64,000 bases of DNA from Hirudo medicinalis (GCA_011800805.1 MPNW01000055.1:205163-269162); one strand, 5' to 3'. Shown: positions 43,831-56,985, numbered from the stretch's first letter. Translations and numbers: made by a program. The notes: a model not told the origin generated them from the letters alone.

Positions 43831-43955
43831 CGTGCTCCCTCATGGTCTAAGACTTCCGCCTCTCACGATGGCAGCACAGATTCAAATCCCGTTGCGAGAA
43901 CACCGACCTAATCATCTGGTTATGTAACGACGTTATTAAACAACAACAACAAACT
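43831..43955 (+). repeat. Second SINE-like element, tRNA-related with (ACA)n tail
   Basis: The stretch catggtctaagacttccgcc resembles a tRNA A-box region and gattcaaatcc matches the B-box consensus. About 60 bp later it ends in attaaacaacaacaacaaac, an ACA-repeat tail typical of some invertebrate SINEs. It does not share sequence with the family at 9383. Only one copy is seen in this window. Confidence 0.5.
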
Positions 43956-44575
43956 TCATCAATTAAATCAAAAGTGGAATCCATACTAGCAAAAGATCTT
44001 ATACGCTAGGTGCCACAACCACAAGGCGGTTTATTAAAAATTAGTAATTTTTAACATTTAAAACCCAAGCAAACACTTGGCATTTCAAAGAGGAGCCTAA
44101 AGAATTGTTATATAATCTCGGGTTAATGTCATATTTCGTGTTGTTGAATTTCCCAACTATCTGATGTTTTCAAATATTCCTTGCTACGGTTTTATTATCG
44201 TTTTTTGTCATTGTTGTCGTTGCCGTTGCGATGATTGTCATCACCTGTTGGAGTTGTGCATGATTGCACACACACACACGCAAGCGCACACACTCACACG
44301 TGCACTCGTACAAAGGTGTTAATTCTGCGCTCCACAGGATCTCGCTTAAAAGCGTTCGAAACTTTGCCTTAGATTGCTCTACATAAATAGCCACGTTTAC
44401 CTGTGCAAATCGATGGTCCCACGATTGTTTGAGCTTCACAGCGGAGGCCGTGTTTGGAGTGTCGATGTGCCTAATTTCATTGGATTATATTCTACAATTC
44501 TGTTTCATATTGTTGGTGTCTGGGATAACTTGAAGAGAGGTATGTCTTCTAGTTTTTTGTTATATTTGATGTTAT

Positions 44576-44751
44576 CAACGCCGGATTTACCCAGTGTGGT
44601 GGTGGAGGCCCAAGAGCCTCCACACCAGTCCTGTTACACCGCCCCTCCTCCCTGGCAAATAAAAAAAAGGTTTCTTTGTCTGGTGGAGGCCCCTAATTGG
44701 TGGAGGTACCTGTGCAGTGGCACATCCCGACCATGCCTAAATCCGGCACTG
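44576..44751. mobile_element. Short hAT-type MITE, copy A
   Basis: A 176 bp non-autonomous element. Left end is CGCCGGATTTAC; the right end, read inversely, is CAGTGCCGGATTTAGG. Its right 80 bp, inverted, match the left end of the element at 56534 (GGCATGGTCGGGATGTGCC against AGCATGGTCGGGATATGCC). Flanks GTTATCAA and GTTGTCAT could be a decayed 8 bp target duplication. It has no coding capacity. Confidence 0.75.
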
Positions 44752-47162
44752 GTTGTCATTGTTTGAAATTGCAATGGTTTTCGTCGTGATGAGGGGTTCG
44801 AAATAGTCGACTTAGATTTAATAATTTACAATGTCACTCGACCACCAACGGATGCGCACACATGAAGCTCAAAGTTGAATTTCGAACGCGAAAGATGTTC
44901 TGCCTGATACTTGTTCTGTTTTATGCAAAATAATGTAAAAAGAGCAAAAAAGGTTTATGGCCTTACAACTCAAGACATAATTTATTAACTACTTGACTTC
45001 TCATCAAGCCATCCAGCCAACCTAATTATTAAGTTCCGCTTACTCGTTTGATCTCGTGATAGATCCGTTTGTTTGTCAATTGGATATTAGTAATAACTTG
45101 AACGACAACCAGCTAAAGCGATTGTATTTGTTATGAAATGGTTCATCTAGAGACCTGTGCTTAAGTGGGACAGTAAGTGGTATTTCCATACATTACATTT
45201 AAATTAAATGATTTAATATTTTCGAGACTGTTTGGATTTGGTTGACATTTACTGATAATCTTCCCGACTTAAAAAAGAAATAATTTCTGATCAAACATTA
45301 TTTTCAGTACGTTCTAACCTGAATAATTTGTTTGGGCAACAATAAACCCGCTTGTTGGTTCAGTTGAGGCAGTTTTTGTAATTTAATTACTAAGGAAGTT
45401 GTTGTAAGTTAATTGTTAAAGAAATAATCGCAAGTCTTTCCGAATCGAATCGGTCAATTGTTTCTCCAACATCCTAAACGAAGTGTTTTCGTAAAATTCA
45501 TATCCATTTTAGAGCACATTAAGCGGCTTATTACACTGGAAATTATTTGAAATTTGAAAAATCAAGAATTCAGTCGTACCCTTCGATAGATCATCATGAG
45601 TCGGAAGCGCTTTGGCATTCCCGTGCTTTTAAACCTAATTGCTGCTGATGGACAAACGACAAAGATTTTCCTGCGCTTTCTGTCATCCCGGGCGCCTTCT
45701 TACATTCACACGGTTTGTTGTGAATCAATGCACTGTGAGTGTGAATTGATATCTTTTACGACGGATGAATGCACCTGGTGTAGTTTGATTCGTGCATGCG
45801 CAATGCACCTGTGCGTTGATGCAACTGGATGAATTAGTGGTGAAACAGATGAGAATGAAATGTTAACAAAATGTCGGCCTATTTGAGTGCAGTTTTGAGT
45901 TCAACTTTTCCCGAGATGAATTGTTTTTTTCGTAAAACTTCTACGATGTACAGTGTCGGCGTGCGTGTGAACATAAATTTAAATCTCGTTTCAAAGAGAT
46001 TTTCCTTCCTTTGTTTCAGGTGACTAGAATTGGCTAGAAATTGGCTAGTTGTAGCTGAGTTTCGGTTGATTTGATATTAGCGTGGGCCACTTTTTTTTCC
46101 TTTTTTTTTTCAAGTGGCTGTCGGAATAAAGTTATCACAATAGTTTTTGTTGAGTTATTGCAAAAGACCCAACAAAAACATTGATCAAAGTGAGATAAGA
46201 GGTCTCCAGCGTGACAAGTTTTTGCGATGTCATTTAAGTGTGTTTTGGGGTTTTTATGCTGCGCGATAAATTAAATTCAGAAAAGAGAAATGCGCAGTTT
46301 TTACAAAGAATTTTTCTTTGAATTAGAAATTGAGCGTATAGCGTATTATTATTATTAGTATTATTACGTATTTATTTGTAATTTAAGTACGAGTTACAGT
46401 GGAAAATGTACTTGAAAATCTTGAAAATAATATTGACGACATTATTATTTTATTACTATTGATCGAATATTGAGGTGGTTCGGTGAACTGAACTAATTTT
46501 TGAGTGAACATATTTTTCGGATGCTCAATTTTTTGGGTGAAATTGCAAAAGACTGTCACGTGGCCGACAGCAGAGGGACAAAGTTTGTTAAAAACGTCAA
46601 GGACAGTGGCAGGATCAGAGGAACCCGAGAACAAACGAAACTGAAGCTACAAAATTGTTTGAGATTTAGGATCATTTAAATTGTATTTATTTGTTTATTT
46701 TTATTTTGTTTTCATGACCTCTACAAATTTGTGTTAGTGGTCGTGATGACCATTCGATCTATCGAGAATAAGTAAAAATTAAAACTCAGGAACCACTGAG
46801 TTAAAAGACAAAAGACGAGAGGATTGGATGAAGCATTAAATACAACTGCATAAAAACTCAAAATCGTCTAAGAAGGAACGCCAGGAAAAGAACGGAACCG
46901 GTGGACTCCGAGAAACGAAATAAAGATATTTTAGTAGGTGCCAAAATAAGAATCACTCAGGGGATTGTGTTAAATTGAAACTGTGGACCCCATTGAAGCA
47001 GCACTCATCCATGTTTCCCTGCAGAACTTCTGCAAACATCCTGCGGTCGTGTTGAACGTTGATGGAAATTACAATCGATGCAAACATCGAATCTTCAATA
47101 ACGGATGATCTTAATGACCGCTAAGCTTATTGGAGAAAAAAAGATAGCCATTCATAAGTGCT

Positions 47163-47304
47163 GAGTGGTTCTATGATGACGGTGATGCTGATGGGATGAT
47201 GACGGGTGATGTTAAGGATGATTATGGTTATGGTGATGATATGGTAACTTTGATTATGATGATGGTGATGATGGTGTCGATGATGATGATGATGATGATG
47301 ATGG

Positions 47305-47358
<54 letters not shown>

Positions 47359-47360
47359 CG
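47163..47360. repeat. (GAT)n microsatellite
   Basis: Long imperfect GAT/GATGGT array, perfect over about 70 bp at its right end. It gives a false poly-Met frame on the plus strand. Confidence 0.95.
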
Positions 47361-48179
47361 ACAACGACGACGACAATGTTGTGAATGATGTTGTGTTGCT
47401 ATTTAAATCGGAAAGCATATCGGTTCACAAATGAGACCAGAACACGTCATGTTCTAGTGATGATCAATTGCATTTGAATGTGCAACATTTGCCGATAATC
47501 AGTATCTGTTTGATTCGACAGGCAGCATGAATCTCGCATTAAAATGATGAACAACATCCTGAGACAGTCCACCACTTCCTCGAAAGAACATCAATAAGTT
47601 GGCAATTAGAAAGAAGCTAATCTTTAACGAGGTAAATTTTTAATAGCCAGTTTAGTTAAGTTGTAGGAGGTGCTCAAATGAGCTAAATGCGTTTCTCTTT
47701 CACGACAAGTTGAACAGCAATAATGTGGTTGTTGCCCCAATAACGCTACAACGAATAAACTTTTAATGTCCTTATTATTACAATATGAGGTTAACTCTGA
47801 AATTATCCTGAGAAGCAGGATAACACTCGGAATGGAAAGACTCCCTTCACCAAATTTACGGCTGATTTCGCGGCCCAAACGTTGATTGACTTCAGAAGCA
47901 GAGCGGAGCAAAAATGATTTACTGCCGATTTTTTATCCTTTTTCCAGGCACGTTCCATCAACCCTCGTGATCAAAAATCTTCTGCTTGTTGGCAGAACAT
48001 CAACAACGTGACGATTTGAACTTCTGATCTCAAAAAGCTCGTCGGTTCACGAAATTACGTGTGAAGTTTTCCATTTTCGCTCGATTCGGTTGTTTACATC
48101 ACTTTTATTCACCTGACTTCCAGGTTGAATTGAGGTTTTTGACAAGCTGATCTCAAGAATAGATAAATGAATAAATTCA

Positions 48180-48382
48180 TTAAGGAATAGGGTTGAATCC
48201 ACATTTTCGAATGGCGTCGTGTTCGTGTGTCATATTTTCTCTAAATGTTTGTTGAATTTGAGATGTGGTGTTTTCGGTTAACAGTTGTGTTTCTTGACTA
48301 ATTGTTGTTGATTCTTCTTGCTTAAAACAAGCATTAAAATTCCTCGGTAACAACTCGGGTTTCTCATAAATTGTGCCAGCAG
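48180..48382 (-). other. Possible terminal coding exon of an unknown gene
   Basis: On the minus strand a frame of about 67 codons follows GATTCAG|TCT and ends in KCGFNPIP and a stop. Composition is protein-like (Gln/Thr/Glu-rich) and not simple repeat. I recognise no family, and no neighbouring exon could be joined. It may equally be chance. Confidence 0.2.
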
Positions 48383-49988
48383 ACTGAATCAATCACGTAC
48401 CTTCATTGTGATGTTCTGTTCTCATAATGAAGTTGCATCGCGTGACTGAAACAGGAAATGTCAATTAGTCGTGAGAAGGTCTTATGAGATTTTCTTCAGG
48501 TGAAATTAAAATGATTTATTAATTATTTATAATATTATTTATAAACGGACCCAAATCATCGAGGTAAGAAGAGTATTTTGCTATTATCGCCTCTACATTA
48601 AATTAATTCTATCGAATCAAGTGCCTCAGGATTACTAATTAGTTTTTGGTGGGGAAATCCATGAAGAGGAAGGTTTTGTTTTAGAAAGCCCTACAAAATA
48701 ATAGTATAATATTTACTTATAAAATCTTGCAGTGTTCATTTCCTTGAAAAGCATGTGCTTTCCAACATTCAGACACATTGATTGCGGCCTTAAACAGCGA
48801 CTCTAATCAACTCCATCGCCAGTTCTGAGTCATTTATGAGCTCCTCTTGGCAATTACTTGACATTGGACTTCATTCTAGAAATCAATCGCCAGGGGACTC
48901 CGGAATCAGTTTGTAGGAAATGTTTACAACTAGGGGGTGGTGATCGACCGGGGGTCAAATTTTGGCTGGGGCTGGAAATACATATATAGAGACGGAACCT
49001 TCCCAGGCATTATTAAAATTGTAATATTTTGCTTTTGTTCAACTCCTTAAAACTGTTTATAATGCGAACACGCAAATTCAGTAATGAATGAAAATAAATG
49101 AAAAGCAAGGTAGCATGTGAGAAGCCTCTATTATAGGTATGACCTACGGACTGGTTGGTGTAAGTGAATGGTGCGAAATGAACGTAGGCTATCAGGCATG
49201 TGGCAGCGGTGAATGAGGTGAGGGAGGTAGGGTGGATTGCATGTCGCGAGAGTTCGATATGTAATGATTTCGATTTTGAAGGTGATGCGATAGTGGATTG
49301 GCAAAATTGGCAAGAATGTATTTAAGCACTTCCTAGCTCAAGTGAAAGTGAATGGGAATTTGCAGTGGCAAAATGCATTCGGAGGGACTTTTTTCAAAAT
49401 ACTTGAAAACATTACTGTTTCTTAAGTATAAGTTAATAGCAATGTCGTTCAATATCTCTGCTGCACGTACCCGATGACTTTCCCCCAAACGAACAATGTT
49501 ATGATAACTTGGAAGTATGATGTGGAATAAATCGCTTGTGTTATAAAAAAAAAATGATTCAAATTTCTTAAACAACTTAGCCCAGTAATTTAATTAATTC
49601 CCCAGCTAAACCTAAACCCCGGTTAAAATTTGCGGTGGCCGGGGTCCCTACTCGATCCCTACATGGGGGGAGCAGCGATGCAGGATTGTGACATGCGATT
49701 TAAGAAACAAGACATTGCTTTACTTTATGACAACAAAAACAACAATAATTCTATGTTTGATCTTCACCTACTAATAATGTATCAAACTTATCGAATTTGT
49801 AATAACACTGACAAAAACTTGCACCAAACCAATTAAATAAGTAACACTCCGGTTTTAAATTTCAGTTCTCATTGGTTCAAGAATCGAATCAAGAATTTTT
49901 TTAATATGATTTAATATTAGATATTTATTTTATAAATGTTTTCATTTCAGAAATTGAATCGTGTTTGAAGAGTTTAACTTCTTAAGTC

Positions 49989-51352
49989 ATGAAGTTTCAC
50001 AGAAAATATTTTCTTCTCGCCTTCCTTGCGACGCCTTTCTTGTATGTAACGTGGATTTATTTCACTCCTATTGAATCACCACTAGAACAAATCATTGAAT
50101 CGAACACCTTAGGACAAGAAACTAACAGCGAAAGACATTTTCCCACTTCTCCTGGTCTGGCGCTTCCAAATGGAACCATTTCGAGACTCATTTTGGGACC
50201 TCGTCTTCCTTCTGCTGCTAGATTGGGGAATATCATGTTTGCCTACAGGTTGTAAAATCTCCACTTTTATCTTAAAAGTCTAAACATGTTGAATACTTTT
50301 ATTTCGAGATTTGTTATTACTGTCAGCTCCCTTAAAGGACTGGCTCTGAAGTTTAACGCAACTCTTCACTTAGAAGATAGACAGCTATCAGTTCTCCGGA
50401 AACTCTTTGAACTTGATTATTCGTTCCAAATAGATGGGAATTTATGCTTCCAACAGGGACTTGAGGAAAGAAAACCAAGCGCCTACGACGACAGAATTTT
50501 GCAAACCTTGTCGAAGGAAATAAAATCCAAAGATTTCCAAGACAGAAGCAGTTGCACAATATATTTCGTCGGACCTTATTTGCAATCGTGGCGATATTTC
50601 CATGACTTCAGCGACAAGACAAAGTTCATCTTTAAAGGATGGATTTCGAAAAAAGTCGAGAGAATCAAAACTAAAGTTTCAGATTCAATTTTTTGTCCGA
50701 ATGGAACGGAAAGTTGTTCCACATCAGAAGTCACATGGATCGGCGTACATGTGAGAAGAGGCGATATGTGCTTAGAAATCTCAAGAATGGCGGGATATCT
50801 TCCCGCCACTAAAGAATACATAAACAAAGCCATCAAATTCATGGAGGAGAAGTTCAAATCTTCCAAAATAATTTTTCTTCTGGCCAGCGATGACACAAAA
50901 TGGTGTCGCTCGAACGTAATGTGAGATCTTAATAATCGTAATATCAATGTGCTTATTGTTAAGATTATACTTCGAAAATTAAAGATTAAATTAATCACAT
51001 TAAAATTATTCGATCAAGATTATATTAACTGTTCAAAGTATACAAACATTTCAGATCAGAAAATCCTCTTATTTATATCGAAGATATGAGGAATGCCGCA
51101 GATAGATCTTCGGACGAATCTTCTGAAAGGAAACTTCTTGGGGAGATTGAGTTCAGCTCAGCCATGGACCTTGCCGTCCTCTCCAGTTGCAATCACGTGG
51201 TCATGACGGTGGGGTCGTTTGGATGGTGGGCCGGGTACCTTTCTGGTGGTACGGTGATTTACTTCAAGGACTACCCCAAACCCGGCTCAAATATAGGCAG
51301 AGGTTTTTCTGCTGTAGACCACTATCTTCCACATTGGATTGGAATGAGCTGA
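49989..51352 (+). CDS. Galactoside alpha-1,2-fucosyltransferase-like (GT11), complete
   Basis: A Golgi type II membrane enzyme of glycosyltransferase family 11, which moves fucose from GDP-fucose to the 2-OH of a terminal galactose. Exons 49989-50248, 50327-50920 and 51055-51352 join in phase to give 383 aa, close to FUT1/FUT2 (about 345-365). A single signal anchor (FLLAFLATPFLYVTWIYF) follows MKFHRKY. LPSAARLGNIMFAY corresponds to the family's GRLGNQMGxYA motif, WIGVHVRRGDM is the donor-binding HxRRxD motif, and DLAVLSSCNHVVMTVGSFGW plus WAGYLSGG match the C-terminal motif III. All key residues are present. AATAAA occurs at 51572-51577. Acceptor specificity cannot be read from sequence; invertebrates often have many GT11 paralogues. 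Confidence 0.91.
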
Positions 51353-52537
51353 TGAGCGACATCCGAATGTTAAATTGAGATTCGTAATGTCGTGAATGCA
51401 TTACAATGTAAATGTGCAATATTTACATTTACTTGCAGTAACAAATACATACTGCGGTGTATTTATATGTATAGTGTTTTTATTTATTAAACAATATTTA
51501 TCATTACCATCATCAACATCTTGAAAATATTTGCTCGTAAATGAATTTCCTGAAATATTCCAATCTACAGAAATAAACATACATAAAAAAAAAGAAATTG
51601 AGTATTTTCAATTCCTCTTGAATTTAATTAAGAACTTCTGCCGACCCAATTCTTTGCGAAAGACGCCGTTCTCAAATTCTTCGGTTATCCCTGCATGCCT
51701 TCAAGCCGTTCGCACGACCGAGCACCAGTCTCCGATATAAACCCCTTTCCAGCCTGTGGAACGGTGGATGGAAAGAATCTGGATGTCGTACGCTGTATGT
51801 AAAATTTCGTTTTAATTGCTTTAAGCGAACGAATGAGTTAACGAATAAAAAGATGTTTCCTGTCGGTCTAAGATTTGTTTTCTTTGCTTTGCGGGAGTTC
51901 TGCTTTCTCGCTGAAACGTCGCTTGCAGGTTAATTAGATTGATAGAAAAATCATGGATCTCATTTTAAGCAAAAATTTTTTTCTTTAAAATTGTATCCCG
52001 TACCGGTAGCATTTGCATTAATTTGGTTGTCACTTAAATGCCACGAACCTGTCACACCACCCTTCCGATGCATCACGCCCCCATGCATGTGCACACTTCC
52101 TATTATATGGAATTAGGGACTGTCAAATTCACGAGAATACCGATTAATCTTAATTTATTCATTTCTGCTTCTGCAATCTCTCTCTCACTCTTTCAAAAAA
52201 AAAAAAAGCAACAGCTCCGGGATTCTTTTGTGTGAGGGACGTGAATAAAAATGCTGAGATAACGACCATCCTTTTGTCGAGAGGAGATTCTTTTTGTTGT
52301 TTCTGGCGTTGTTTTATCGTCCGAGTTATTTTTCCCGCTTCTCCCGGAAGACTTCGTATCTCTCATCTGCTCCCTTGGCGCATAAATAGCCGCCACCACG
52401 GCCGATGCGCAACAAGAAATTCAAATAAAGATGTTTTTTTCAATCTCAGCAAAGACCAGAATCCCTATCAGAACTCGAATGACAGAATCTTAGAGAATGT
52501 TATAAATCATAGATTAAATTCAAACTTGAATTTTCAG
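51353..52537. other. Spacer between the fucosyltransferase and the Ig gene
   Basis: About 1.2 kb. The left end holds the fucosyltransferase 3' UTR. A first exon with signal peptide for the Ig gene should be here or further upstream, but none is clear. The open frame at 52232-52558 lacks a convincing signal sequence. No repeats are visible. Confidence 0.4.
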
Positions 52538-55500
52538 TCACCGACGCGGTCGAAGTGAAGACGAACAGCCAGGTTTTCGTTCTGAACGCCGGGCAAACTT
52601 TTGAGCTTCAGTGTGAGATCCAGTGGTCACAGAAGGCGAGAAAGGTCAGCGATGTTGCCACGTATTTCCTGAAGCAGCAGGGACCGGACATTGTCAGGGT
52701 AAATATTGCGGATGAGATCATGCAGCCCTTCCAAGAAACAGGTCGGATGAAAGTGACGTGGGACCTCAAAGAATCCTCTCTCTTTATGGTGCTATCAATT
52801 TCAAGTTGGTCTTTCATGTCGCTGCTTTCGTGTGGATGTTCAAGGATGTTAGATATGAAAAAGAGAGATTTTAAGACTGTATTTATAAATTTAATAACCA
52901 ATGGAAGAGTGGATTAATGATCCAGACTAACTGAATAGGCGAAGTAAATTTCTTATTCGATAGCGAGCAGTGAATTTATCGTTATTGCAATAACACAGAT
53001 CCTATTCTTCTTATTGCTATTATTATTGCTTTTATTGCGATAATATAAATAAACACCTTTTATCAATCATTATGAGCTCTTTCTTGTCATCGTTGATATT
53101 AAAATCATTGTCATTGATGACGTCTCCAGACATGTCACACGAAGACAGTGGGAATTACACGTGTGTTGCTGAGGATCAAGTGTCATCGAGAAAAGCAACG
53201 AGAATCACTCACCACCTCTTTGTCAGAGGTTGATAATAATTATCCTTTCATTCTGGCGATTTAATTCATCTTTCTAGGGATTTTTATCCTCGTGCTGCTT
53301 CATTTCAACAAATGACAATTCACAAAGTATTTGCCCATTTTGTTTTTATTGCTGACTGCTAATGTCAATCAATTATTGGCATAAATTTGTTTACGATCAG
53401 AAAAATCAATAAATGATAAATATTATTTATGATTCCTATTATCCATGTTTATGGCCTAATAAAAACGCTAAACAATTATGTGAAAATCATTCTTAATAGC
53501 CGTGCCGTGGAGCATAAGTGTATCTCTCAGTTACACCCTCAACGGTGCCCTCGAACCAACGTTTACGAACCTCTCGACTCTGTTTTATGAGCAGCCCAAT
53601 TCTCGCCAGAAGGTCAAAAATGTGCAGAGAATCAACAACCTGGATAAAAATAATGATGAGCGATGGCTTGGCAGTCTTACTGAGACGTCAACCTCTCGAC
53701 CGATCAAGCGATCCATCTACCAGCTACAAGCTGCCACTCGGAGGCAAAGCCACACGAGGAATAAACCGACTTCTTCCGGAGTTCCAATCCACCTCGGAAG
53801 GTTGAGATTCCTGACCAGATTTCCGACGAGAGTTTACTGCTCTTCGCTCGGCGGATACCCGATCCCAGAAATATCGATCTATTTCAAAGACAAGCTGATC
53901 AGCAAGAACATTTATCGAAGAAGCTCCGATGTCAATAAATTATCACTTCCCAGCGACAAATTGATCTCATCTACTCACAAATCGTCATCCTCTAACGTTT
54001 CCATTCCTTCACTCCATCATTCCGTCAGCAGGCATTCCAGGGAGGACAATGAAAGTTATTCCGAGACGAGAATGATTTTCCATGGACGCCACGGACTGAA
54101 AACAGTGGAAACACAAGTCGTTGCATTCTCTCTTCCGCTGTACCTGACTCCGGAAGATGATGGATCAATAGTCACCTGCCACGTCACAGTTCCAGGTCTC
54201 AAGAGCAACGTGACGAAGCGTCAGACCGTGGTCTTTCGTGAGTTCTAACGTTTTTAACTGAAAAATAGTCGAAAGAAAATGAAGCAAATAATTCTTCGCT
54301 TGGAGAGGTCTTTTTAACCGAATAAATATTCGCGATCTTTGACCCGGGCAAAGCAATAAAATCAGAACTCGTTTGACCGCAGTGCGTGGCTTCAAGATGA
54401 GTGTGCAAATCCAATAAGAGCGAATCATGTCGGCTCTGTTGTGGCAGAGTTTGATTTTAGTTCTATTATTTGGAGCAATTCTCGTCCATTTGTGAGAGGT
54501 TTAGGATCAGTTGTAGCTCGTTTATTGGGGGGAAGATGGGTGACCCATAAAATGAAGGCTGCCTCGGAATGGCCGGACTTGAAGATTCTCTGCCGCTTTC
54601 AACGACAGCCTTTTGAGCATGACCAGTTCTAACGATGCCTTTGTATTAAATTCTTCGGATATAAAAACAATGGTAAAAACAACAATTATTTTTTTGCCAG
54701 ATTAAATTATTTTTCGTTATTATTGAAATATAATTAGTGCATTAGTACATTAGATTATATTATACGAGATATAATTAATTCATTGCATCATATGCTTATG
54801 ACTACAAAGAGCACTTGAAGTTTCTTTGCAACTCCGAATTAATACGCTAAAATAATCCACAACCAAATTCAATCCACCGGATGATTTGGACTCAATCCAA
54901 GCTTCCAGTTGCACGTAACGTCACCCACGGGAAGAGAACATGGATTCCTGTTGATGATAAGGATGACCGAAGACGATGAACGTTGTAATGCCATTTCGGC
55001 TGAAATTACCTGCAAGTATCTTTTTATTTTTCCAGATCCTCCGATCGTCAGCTGCAATTCCACGGAAGTCTCGATGGGCGACAAGGAAGCGGTGATCGGT
55101 TGCCTCGTACGATCCAGACCAGACCTTTCTTCCGTCTATTGGCACGAGGAACCATCTCACGAGAGTGGAAACGGCTCCACTGTTGAACAAAATTATGACT
55201 GCAGTGGGGATTACGAGGGTAAGCAGAAATGCAACCGAACATCCTCATTGGATGACGAGAGCAGACGCCTTCGATATCCGGCCATCTTCTCTCCAGAGGG
55301 AATGCACAACACCATTAGGGTTTCTATTGATTGACATTCTTAATTAATTCAAAGCTTTCGGGAGAGCAGCCACACGAAGAATGCTCATGTTCTGTAATTT
55401 AACGCTAAAATGTATATCGTTCTAATCGGTATTAGTATTAAATAGTATTCAACACATGACAATACATCATAATATCAATTGTATGATTTAAACTTTTATA

Positions 55501-55735
55501 CAATTATATTAGTTGTAATAATATTTGTACACATTTATTTACTATTAATTACTAGCCAATGAGGTGATAGCCTCTTTTTATTTAGGTGCTAGAAAATGGT
55601 TCGCTACTTGCCCAATTGCACCTCAAATCCTTGCAAAAGCAGCACTTCAGGAAGTTCTTTTTGACGGCTGAAAACGTCCTCGGTTCTGAGACGTCATCAG
55701 CAGAATTCGTTGAGAGTGTGTTGCTTGTTTTTTGA
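52538..55735 (+). CDS. Immunoglobulin-superfamily protein, three Ig-like domains (5' end missing)
   Basis: Five exons join in phase: 52538-52804, 53130-53228, 53500-54237, 55036-55319 and 55586-55735. Domain 1 has FELQCEIQW and ends NMSHEDSGNYTCVAED, a textbook Ig F-strand. Domain 2 pairs RVYCSSLGGYPIPEISIYF with DDGSIVTCHVTV, and is preceded and interrupted by long Ser/Arg/Lys-rich stretches. Domain 3 has PPIVSCNSTEVSMGDKEAVI, VYWHEEP and KFFLTAENVLGSE. The protein ends soon after, with no transmembrane segment or cytoplasmic tail in this model, so it may be secreted or the model may be cut short. The first exon enters in phase 1, so a 5' exon with a signal peptide is missing. It looks like a cell-surface or secreted recognition protein; I cannot name the family. 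Confidence 0.75.
54909..55035 (+). other. Possible alternative Ig exon extension
   Basis: After GCTTCCAG at 54908 a frame runs without stop straight into the exon starting at 55036, in the same frame. It encodes LHVTSPTGREHGFLLMIRM and ends in AEITCK, which has the look of an Ig F/G-strand. The phase entering here (0) does not fit the previous exon (phase 1), so if used it would need a different upstream partner. Confidence 0.25.
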
Positions 55736-56533
55736 ATGTTGTTGAATGATTTTAAAATCAAAGATTTCGTGTTCAAGACTTCCTAGTGACAACATGTTGC
55801 AAGCAGTCACGTCTATTTTAATGAAGTATTGAGAAAAACTTTTGCAGAGAAAAGTAGAAAAACGTTCATAAAGAGATTGATTTTATAAAGGAGAGATTAG
55901 AATATTACAAGAATTATTATTATTATTATTATTATTGTTATTATTATTATTATTATGATTTTATAAGGTGATACTAATTTTTCTAATGAAGTTAGTTTTA
56001 AAATGCTTAATTCAAGAATAAAGGTAATGCTTGATACGTCTCAAATAAAAATGAACATTTTATGATCATAAAAAGTTCAGATACCACATAATTTTTTCTT
56101 TTTGCACCCATAGAACGTTCTGTACCCGACACGAGCATGGCTCAAACCAGCAAAGCGTTTGAGGGCGTTTGGAGATGTTATTTGCTATTTCTCATAACAT
56201 TCGAGTTTTTAATTAATGTCATTAATTTAATGTCGTTCGATTAATAAAATGTAAATATTAAAAATGCCGAGCTTCGTCATAATTTTAATGACACGTTTTT
56301 ATGGATCATTAAAAATTATATCCATTCTATTGCTATCGATAAATCTTTCTCTAGGATTTAAATGTCGCTCTCCTTAAATTAAAGTTATTTGGACAAAAAA
56401 TGGATGTCTGTGTAAATTTATTTGTTTCCAACTTCTTTGTATTCTCCACAACGTGTAATCTTCACACCCATCAATTTAGCGGCACATTACATCTCGTAAA
56501 CATTACGAGAATTAGAATTATCTAACTCAGGAG

Positions 56534-56977
56534 CCAGTCCCGCATTTAAGCATGGTCGGGATATGCCACTGCACAGGGGCCTCCACCAAGTAGGGGCGTA
56601 CACCAACCAAAGAAAAAAATTTCGAATTGCATGTAAGAGTAATTAATATAAATTTATTGCAGTCACAAATGTCGCGTGCACAATCTAACAGAACTACGCT
56701 TTGTACGTAACATCGTCATTGTGATACCTTTGACCTTTACCTTAACCTTAGCTAACTAAGTAAAGTCTTCTCCTGAACGTATAGTTTTAAAGTAGTGAAC
56801 CTTTCCATACTTTCGATTCTATATTTATTGGTCTCTGCTCTTGTTTTGCCCCTGTAACTCTAGGGCAATTGGCAGTCGGCCATGGCGACTAGATGCCGGA
56901 TTTTTGACCGGCGCAGTGGCCTGTGGGCCTACACTACCACACTCCACATAGACGTAACCTGGATAAATCCGGCGCTG
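56534..56977. mobile_element. hAT-type MITE with perfect 8 bp target-site duplication, copy B
   Basis: A 444 bp element bounded by CTCAGGAG at 56526-56533 and again at 56978-56985. Ends are CCAGTCCCGCATTTAAGC and, inverted, CAGCGCCGGATTTATCC. An 8 bp duplication with CAG-type inverted ends is the hallmark of hAT transposons. The left 90 bp match copy A at 44576-44751; the middle is longer and unrelated to any transposase I recognise, so it is non-autonomous. Confidence 0.85.
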
Positions 56978-56985
56978 CTCAGGAG

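Larger units (their letters stand above)
41924..49988. other. Gene-poor interval between MAST and the fucosyltransferase
   Basis: About 8 kb with the MAST 3' UTR at its left end. I found one SINE-like element (43831), one hAT-type MITE (44576), a CA-rich run (44268-44299) and a large GAT microsatellite (47163-47360). Open frames at 45596, 47624 and 49333 have no recognisable domains or convincing splice context. Distal regulatory sequence or an unseen 5' exon of a downstream gene cannot be excluded. Confidence 0.5.

Noticed and set aside
44374..44766. 130-codon plus-strand frame
   Set aside because: Its second half runs through the MITE at 44576-44751, so the frame is accidental.
45596..45832. 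ATG-initiated 78-codon frame
   Set aside because: No domain, no splice partners, and only a modest start context; likely chance.
47196..47384. Open frame with long poly-Met
   Set aside because: Translation of a GAT/ATG microsatellite; no gene context.
54441..54632. 63-codon frame inside the Ig gene
   Set aside because: Lies in the intron 54238-55035, with no Ig pattern and no fitting splice phase.
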